In this document: positions 58,762-64,000 of the stretch, one piece after another | Layout of the letters: each line of letters begins with the position of its first letter | How positions within the stretch are numbered: position 1 is the first letter of the stretch | Source of the DNA: Wenzhouxiangella sp. XN24 | Lineage (GTDB): Bacteria > Pseudomonadota > Gammaproteobacteria > Steroidobacterales > XN24 | NCBI RefSeq assembly: GCF_011064545.1 | Contig: NZ_JAAMFG010000036.1 | Span: forward strand, 434,001-498,000 | Length of the DNA stretch: 64,000 bases | Direction: 5' to 3' | Notes under the pieces: generated by a model | Databases searched by the model: none | Told to the model about the DNA's origin: nothing | What the model saw: only the letters and a program-made list of their open reading frames with translations | Program-made: the position numbers and the translations under genes

Positions 58762-60417
58762 ATGCCGCCGCACGGCGCAAGCCTCCGGCGCGGCATTGCG
58801 AAGAGCTTCGCACTTTGCGCGGCCGGCCTGGCCTTGCTCTCGCTGTCCGCCTGCAACCCGCCGGAGAGTCCCGAAGGCATCCAGATGAAGCCGGGCGTCC
58901 AGGTGTTGAAGCGCGGCAACGGCGCCGAACCGGTCACGCTGGACCCGCACCGCGCGGTGTCCGTGCCGGCCATGAACATATTGCGCGACCTGTTCGAGGG
59001 CCTCGTCGCCACCGCGGCCGACGGCACCTCGATCCCCGGTGCGGCCGCGCGGTGGGAAACGAGTATCGACGGCCTGCAGTGGCGCTTCGAACTGCGGCGC
59101 GATGCGCGGTGGTCGAACGGGGAGCGTGTCACGGCGGCGGACTTCGTGGCAGGGTTGCGCCGGGCGCTCGACCCGGCAACCGGATCGGCCACGGCCGGCC
59201 TGCTTGCGCCGATCCTGAATGCGCGTGCGATTATGACCGGGCGCCTGCCGCCGGACCAGCTCGGCGTCGAAGCGCCGGACGAGTACACGGTCGTGGTGAA
59301 GCTTGCGGCGGCCACCCCGTGGTTGCCGGAGCTGCTCAGCCATCCGGTCAGCGCGCCGCTGTACCGCCCCGGCTATGAGAAACATGGGGACGATTTCGCG
59401 GTGCCCGGCCGGATGGTAAGCAACGGACCCTTCCATCTGTCCGAGTGGCAACCGGGGCAATTCGTGAAATTGTCCGCCAACCACAACTATCCCAGGCGCC
59501 AGGACATCGCGATCGACGCGGTGATCTATTACCCGATCGAGAACCAGGACATCGAGCTCGAGCGCTTCGAGGCCGGCGAGCTTCACTGGACCGCGGACGT
59601 GCCACATCACCGCCTCGGCTGGCTGGAGCGACGCCGCGCCGATGAACTCGTCATCACGCCGCGCATGGCCATCACCTGGCTCGGCTTCAACGTGACGCGG
59701 CCGCCATTCGAAGCCGCGCCCGGGCTGCGGCGTGCGCTGGCCATGGCGGTGGACAGGGACCTGATCGTGCGTGCGGTCACCGGGGCGGGAGAGATGCAGG
59801 CTTACGGCTGGGTGCCGCCGATGGACGGCTACGAACTGCAGGTGCCGGACTGGGCGGAGTTGCCGCGCAACGAACAGGTCGAGCAGGCGCGCGGCCTGTA
59901 TGCCGCCGCCGGGTTCAGCGCGGAGGCCCCGCTCGAACTGGAGCTGCTTTATCCCGCCGGGCTGAACAACCGCCGCCTGGCGATCGCGGTCGCGGCCATG
60001 TGGCGTGATGCTTTCGGCGTGCGCACCCGGCTTCGCGAGGAGCCTTTCGTCGAGTTCCTCGAGTCGCGCGCCGACACCGGCACCACCATGGTGTTCCGGT
60101 CCGGCTGGGCCGCGGACTATGCGGATCCCTACAGTTTTCTCGGCCTGTTCGACAGCGAGACCGGCGCCAGCGACACCGGGTGGCGCAACGTCGCCTACGA
60201 TGAATTGCTGCAGGCCTCCCTGCAGGCGCTCAATCCGCGCCGCCGGCTGACCCTGCTCGCCGAGGCCGAGCGCCTGTTGCTGGAGGATCAGCCCGTCGTC
60301 CCGCTGTACTTCGACGTGCGGCGCCGTCTCGTGAGGCCCGAGGTGCGGGGCTGGAAACCCAACCCGATGGACCTGCACCCGAGCCGCCATTTCTACCTCG
60401 CGGTGGCGGAGCAATGA
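58762..60417 (+). CDS. Peptide ABC transporter substrate-binding lipoprotein (OppA family), copy 1
   Basis: A 551-residue SBP_bac_5 protein with a lipoprotein signal (lipobox LSAC, Cys31). The body shows LKRGNGAEPVTLDPHRAVSVPAM, ERVTAADFVAGLRRALDP and FLGLFDSETGASDTG, all typical of oligopeptide-binding proteins that deliver peptides to a membrane permease. Start ATG at 58762, four bases after mnmG. Its TGA overlaps the next start (ATGA). No permease or ATPase gene is in the window. Confidence 0.93.
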   Translation: MPPHGASLRRGIAKSFALCAAGLALLSLSACNPPESPEGIQMKPGVQVLKRGNGAEPVTLDPHRAVSVPAMNILRDLFEGLVATAADGTSIPGAAARWETSIDGLQWRFELRRDARWSNGERVTAADFVAGLRRALDPATGSATAGLLAPILNARAIMTGRLPPDQLGVEAPDEYTVVVKLAAATPWLPELLSHPVSAPLYRPGYEKHGDDFAVPGRMVSNGPFHLSEWQPGQFVKLSANHNYPRRQDIAIDAVIYYPIENQDIELERFEAGELHWTADVPHHRLGWLERRRADELVITPRMAITWLGFNVTRPPFEAAPGLRRALAMAVDRDLIVRAVTGAGEMQAYGWVPPMDGYELQVPDWAELPRNEQVEQARGLYAAAGFSAEAPLELELLYPAGLNNRRLAIAVAAMWRDAFGVRTRLREEPFVEFLESRADTGTTMVFRSGWAADYADPYSFLGLFDSETGASDTGWRNVAYDELLQASLQALNPRRRLTLLAEAERLLLEDQPVVPLYFDVRRRLVRPEVRGWKPNPMDLHPSRHFYLAVAEQ

Positions 60418-62069
60418 GTATGAACATGCGGTTGCGCCAGACCGGGATGCTGCTGGCTTCCATCGCGCTGGCGTTCGCGAGCGGTTGCGGGCCCGGGCCC
60501 CAGTCGCCCGACACCGATGCGGTCCCCGCGGAGCGCGAATCGCCCGCCGAAATCGTCCTGCGTCGCGCCAACGGGCCTGAGCCCGACACGCTCGATCCGC
60601 AGCGCGCCGAGGACGAGACGAGCCGGGATATCATTCGCGATCTCTACGAAGGGCTCGTAGGCGAAACGGCGTCCGGCGACCTCGTACCGGGAGCGGCCGA
60701 GTCCTGGGAAGTGTCTCCCGACGGTCTCGCATGGACGTTCGTCCTGCGGCCCGACGGCCGCTGGTCGAACGGCGATCCGGTGGTGGCGGCCGACTTCGTG
60801 GCCGGACTCCGGCGTGCGGTCGATCCGGCGACGGCCAATTCGAGCGCGTCCCTGCTGGCGCCGCTGGACGGGGCGCTCGAGATCATCGCCGGTGACCGGC
60901 CGCCCGACACGCTGGGCGCGGAAGCGCTGGACGATCGGCGCCTGGTGCTGCGACTCCACAGCCCGACACCCTACCTGCTCGGCCTGCTCACCCACCCCGT
61001 CACTTTCCCGGTGCATGGTCCGAGCCTGGTTGCGCACGGCGCGCAGTTCGCACGCCCCGGCCGGCAGGTCTCCAACGGCCCCTACCGTCTCGACGAGTGG
61101 GTCGTGCAGAGCCACGTGCAGCTGCGGCGCAACACCTACTTCCGCGAGCGACCGCAGATCGACGTGGTGCGCTATTACACTTTCGACACGCCGGAGGCTG
61201 CCCTGAATCGCTACCGCGCCGGGGAGCTGGACCTGACAGTGCAGTTTCCGATGGCGCGTTTCCAGTGGCTGCGCGAGAACCTGCCGGACGAATTGCATAC
61301 CGCTCCTGCACTGTCCACGCAGTTCTGGCTGTTCAACACCGTGCGCGCACCCACCGACGACCTGCGGGTTCGTGAGGCCCTTTCCATGGCGGTCGACCGG
61401 GACAAGATCACGCGCCTGGTGACAGGCCTCGGCGATCATCCCGCGTACGGCCTGGTGCCTCCCGGCGTCGCGAATTACAGCGCACAATCCTTTCCGTGGC
61501 GCGACTGGCCCATGGCCGAACGGGTCGCCCACGCGCGCGCACGCCTGGCCGAAGCCGGTTACGGGCCGGAGCGGCCCCTGCGGGTCGAAGTGCACTACAA
61601 CACCGACGAAAACCTGCGCCGGGTGGCGGCTGCCGTGGCGTCCATGTGGCGCGAGCACCTTGGTGTCGAGACCACGCTATACAACGAGGAATTTCGCGTC
61701 ATGCTGAACCGGCGCAAGCAGCCGGACGCCTGGCAGATCCTGCGCCTGGCCTGGCGGGGCGACTATAACGACGCGTCCAATTTTCTCGAGGCCTTGTCGA
61801 TCAACGGCGCAGTGAGTGACACGGGCTTCGATGACCCGGAGTACGAACGCCTCCTCGCCGCCGCCTCGGCGGAGAATAATCCGGCGGGTCGGCGTGCGCT
61901 GCTGGAGGAAGCCGAGCGGCGCATGCTTGCGGCGTATCCCATCCTGCCGATCTACCATCCGGTCGGGAAGATCCTCATCAAGCCATGGGTGACCGGGTTC
62001 GCGCCCAACGTCCTCGTGCGCAACTATTCGCGGCACCTGTCGATCGACGTCGTGCAGCGAGGCCACTGA
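60414..62069 (+). CDS. Peptide ABC transporter substrate-binding lipoprotein (OppA family), copy 2
   Basis: A paralogue of the previous gene, again 551 residues, with a lipobox ASGC (Cys25) and the segments ANGPEPDTLDPQRAEDETS, PVVAADFVAGLRRAVDP and LEALSINGAVSDTGFDD. Sequence resemblance to copies 1 and 3 is plain along the whole length but moderate, so the duplication is old. The start overlaps copy 1 by four bases. Confidence 0.92.
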   Translation: MSMNMRLRQTGMLLASIALAFASGCGPGPQSPDTDAVPAERESPAEIVLRRANGPEPDTLDPQRAEDETSRDIIRDLYEGLVGETASGDLVPGAAESWEVSPDGLAWTFVLRPDGRWSNGDPVVAADFVAGLRRAVDPATANSSASLLAPLDGALEIIAGDRPPDTLGAEALDDRRLVLRLHSPTPYLLGLLTHPVTFPVHGPSLVAHGAQFARPGRQVSNGPYRLDEWVVQSHVQLRRNTYFRERPQIDVVRYYTFDTPEAALNRYRAGELDLTVQFPMARFQWLRENLPDELHTAPALSTQFWLFNTVRAPTDDLRVREALSMAVDRDKITRLVTGLGDHPAYGLVPPGVANYSAQSFPWRDWPMAERVAHARARLAEAGYGPERPLRVEVHYNTDENLRRVAAAVASMWREHLGVETTLYNEEFRVMLNRRKQPDAWQILRLAWRGDYNDASNFLEALSINGAVSDTGFDDPEYERLLAAASAENNPAGRRALLEEAERRMLAAYPILPIYHPVGKILIKPWVTGFAPNVLVRNYSRHLSIDVVQRGH

Positions 62070-62070
62070 A

Positions 62071-63684
62071 TTGCGTCGCGGCGGCGTCCTGGGCGTAGTG
62101 CTTGCCCTCGCCGTGGTCGCCGGCGGCGCATGGTTCGCGCTGCAGCCGGCGCCGGATACGGAGAGATCGGTATCGACCGATGCACCGGTCGAATTCGTGC
62201 GTGGCAACAGTGCGGACCCGGAGTCGCTCGACCCCTTGTACGCGCGCAGCGAGCCCGCGCTGAATATCATGCGGGACCTGCACGAGGGGCTGGTCTCGCT
62301 GGACGCCGCGGGGACGCCGGTGCCCGGCGCCGCACAGCGCTGGACAGAGTCGGCGGACGGGCTGGCCTGGCGTTTCGAGATCGATCCTGCGGCACGGTGG
62401 TCGGATGGCCGGCCGGTGGTCGCGGCGGATTTCGTCACGACCTTCCGGGCCCTTGGCGATCCCGCCCTGGCCTCGCCGCACGGTGCATTGTTCCTCTCGG
62501 TCGAGGGCATGGCCGATGCGCTCGCGGGCCGCGCCGCACCTTCGGACATCGGGGTCTCCGCCGTTGCAGACGACCGGCTCGAGATCCGTCTTGCGGCGCC
62601 CGTGCCATGGTTGCCCGCCTTGCTCGCGCATCCCGCCGCTGCACCGCGGCGCAGCGACGTGCCCAACGACGGCCAGGTCTCGAGCGGCCCGTTCCTGCTC
62701 GGGGACCGCGTGCCCGGTTCCCATGTGCTGTTGCTGCGCAATCCGGCCTACCGTGACGCTGCCGGGGTGGCCATCGAGCAGGTCCGCTACCTTTCGCTGG
62801 ACGACCAGGCCAGCGAGCTGTCGCGCTACCGGGCCGGCGAGATCGACATGACCTACACCGTGCCGGTTTCCCGCGTGCCCTGGTTGCGCGAGCACCTGCC
62901 GGATGAGTTTCGCGTCAGCCCCTATCTCGCGGTGTATTTCTACGGCCTGAATACGCGCCGTCCCCCGCTCGACGACCCGCGGGTACGCCGCGCCCTGTCG
63001 CTGGCCATCGACCGCGACCTGATTGCGAGCCGGATCACGGGTGCGGGCGAGCAACCTGCCTGCACGCTGGTCCCGCCCGTGATGCCGGGCTACCCGTCTC
63101 CGGCGGACCCGACCTGCGAGGCCCGGCGCCGCGACCGTATCCAGCGCGCGCTGGCCTTGCTGGCGGAGGCCGGGTTCGGCCCGGACCGGCCGCTGGAGCT
63201 CGAGATCCGCTACAACACCGGTGAGCTGCACGACCGGGTGGCCGTGGCGGTCGGTGCAATGTGGCAGGAGGGCCTGGGCGTGAAGACGCGGCTGGTCGGC
63301 GAAGAGTTTCGCGTGCTGCTGGACAACGTGCGACTGGGCGAAGTGACGCAGGTTTACCGGGGCAGCTGGATCGCCGATTTCGCGGCGCCCGAGAGCTTCC
63401 TCCACATCCTCGCCGGGGACAACCCGGTCAATGGCACAGGCTGGGCCGACGAGCGATACGACGCGCTGCTGGCCGCCGCGCGGATGGCGGATGACGAGCT
63501 TGCGCGGATGACGGCGCTCGCCGCGGCCGAAGCGCGCGCGCTGGAGGCCACGCCGCTGATGCCGCTGTTTTTCTACGTCAGCAAGAAGCTGGTCAAGCCG
63601 CACGTCTGCGGCATCGTGGACAATCCCCTGAACGTCCACCCCAGCCGCTATGTCAGCTTCTGCCGCGAGGCTACTTCGACTTGA
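62071..63684 (+). CDS. Peptide ABC transporter substrate-binding protein (OppA family), copy 3
   Basis: A 537-residue third paralogue starting with TTG at 62071, one base after copy 2. Motifs VRGNSADPESLDPLYARSEP, PVVAADFVTTFRALGDP and LHILAGDNPVNGTGWAD match the family. Its N-terminus (GVLGVVLALAVVAGGAWFALQ) has a hydrophobic helix but no lipobox Cys, so this copy should be membrane-anchored or secreted, not lipidated. Its end overlaps the convergent SIMPL gene by 14 bases. Confidence 0.9.
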   Translation: MRRGGVLGVVLALAVVAGGAWFALQPAPDTERSVSTDAPVEFVRGNSADPESLDPLYARSEPALNIMRDLHEGLVSLDAAGTPVPGAAQRWTESADGLAWRFEIDPAARWSDGRPVVAADFVTTFRALGDPALASPHGALFLSVEGMADALAGRAAPSDIGVSAVADDRLEIRLAAPVPWLPALLAHPAAAPRRSDVPNDGQVSSGPFLLGDRVPGSHVLLLRNPAYRDAAGVAIEQVRYLSLDDQASELSRYRAGEIDMTYTVPVSRVPWLREHLPDEFRVSPYLAVYFYGLNTRRPPLDDPRVRRALSLAIDRDLIASRITGAGEQPACTLVPPVMPGYPSPADPTCEARRRDRIQRALALLAEAGFGPDRPLELEIRYNTGELHDRVAVAVGAMWQEGLGVKTRLVGEEFRVLLDNVRLGEVTQVYRGSWIADFAAPESFLHILAGDNPVNGTGWADERYDALLAAARMADDELARMTALAAAEARALEATPLMPLFFYVSKKLVKPHVCGIVDNPLNVHPSRYVSFCREATST

Positions 63685-64000
63685 TCTCGAAGCTCGCGGT
63701 GACGCTGGCCGAGATCCGGATCAGGCCCGGCTGGTAGGTCTCTGCGCCGCTCGCCATGTCGGCTTCCGCCATCGCCATGCGCGCGAGGGGACGCGGCCCC
63801 GGCCCGCTCAGGCCGCCATCTATGCGGACCGGCTCACCCGCCTGGACGCCCAGCGCCCGCGCCATGACCTCGGCCCGGCCGCGGGCATCGCGTGCCGCGG
63901 CGGCGAGCGCCTCGTTCTCCAGGGCCTCGCGCCGCGAAGTGTCGAAGGCCGGCGGCGAAGCTTCGGTGACGCCGAGCTCGAGTGCGCGCTCGGCCAGCTC
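63671..64000 (-). CDS. SIMPL domain (DUF541) protein, 5' truncated
   Basis: The C-terminal 109 residues of a periplasmic SIMPL/DUF541 protein: LAERALELGVTEASPPAFD, then REALENEALAAAARDARGRAEV, ending LIRISASVTASFEIKSK. The family forms beta-alpha shells and includes oxidative-stress proteins (E. coli YggE). The N-terminus and any signal peptide lie beyond the window edge. Convergent with the third binding-protein gene, overlapping it by 14 bases. Confidence 0.8.
   Translation of the reverse strand, partial: ELAERALELGVTEASPPAFDTSRREALENEALAAAARDARGRAEVMARALGVQAGEPVRIDGGLSGPGPRPLARMAMAEADMASGAETYQPGLIRISASVTASFEIKSK

Overview
The window reads as one ordinary chromosomal stretch of a high-G+C gammaproteobacterium. 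Supporting this are the gene orders yibN-grxC-secB-gpsA-trmL, glnA-ntrB-ntrC, tatABC beside dtd, rpmH-rnpA-yidD-yidC-mnmE-mnmG, and dnaA-dnaN-recF-gyrB at the replication origin. Coding is dense. I see no insertion sequence, phage, CRISPR array, tRNA or rRNA. The exact family cannot be fixed by eye. The TolB-like/TPR membrane proteins, the DUF4124 gene beside ntrB and the diguanylate cyclases would fit a soil, marine or sediment lineage near Xanthomonadales, Steroidobacterales or Woeseiales (inference).

Layout. 1-3.5 kb: the end of a UvrD-type helicase, then trkA-trkH (K+ uptake) with a small TPR gene. 3.5-5.3 kb (minus): an LpxH-like phosphoesterase and a glycosyltransferase. 5.6-7.5 kb: dtd and tatABC. 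7.5-10.8 kb (minus): a DUF1244 protein and a large M16 lipoprotein peptidase. 11.1-16.8 kb: a DMT exporter, then a minus-strand run of holin-like, VC0807-like, EncFtn ferritin, PPK2, ComB-like, DUF2214 and diguanylate cyclase genes. 16.8-19.4 kb (minus): CtpA protease and EnvC. 19.5-21.8 kb: rhodanese-grxC-secB-gpsA; trmL (minus) and a class 1B-type pyrD follow. 23.4-27.9 kb (minus): glnA, DUF4124, ntrB and ntrC, with a sigma-54/NtrC control region in front of glnA and a strong terminator behind it. 28.2-32.9 kb: glyQS, plsC and a 2OG-Fe(II) oxygenase. 33.1-39 kb: an unknown exported protein, an outer-membrane barrel and two divergent TolB-like/TPR proteins. 39.2-49.5 kb: the origin region. 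49.5-56.7 kb: a PAS histidine kinase, an Rcp1-type regulator, a REC-PAS-GGDEF-EAL protein and a convergent GGDEF protein. 56.9-64 kb: mnmG, three tandem peptide-binding proteins and the end of a SIMPL-domain gene.

How they work together. The glnA region is a complete nitrogen circuit: NtrB-NtrC should activate glnA through the promoter placed between glnA and glyQ. The dnaA-dnaN gap carries clustered DnaA boxes beside an AT-rich stretch and is the best oriC candidate. Two c-di-GMP-related loci (15.7-16.8 and 49.5-56.7 kb) point to surface or light/redox behaviour. No single novel system dominates. The points most worth follow-up are the encapsulin-less EncFtn cluster, the permease-less triple OppA cluster, the exported-protein/barrel pair at 33-34.5 kb, and the precisely conserved glnA control region.
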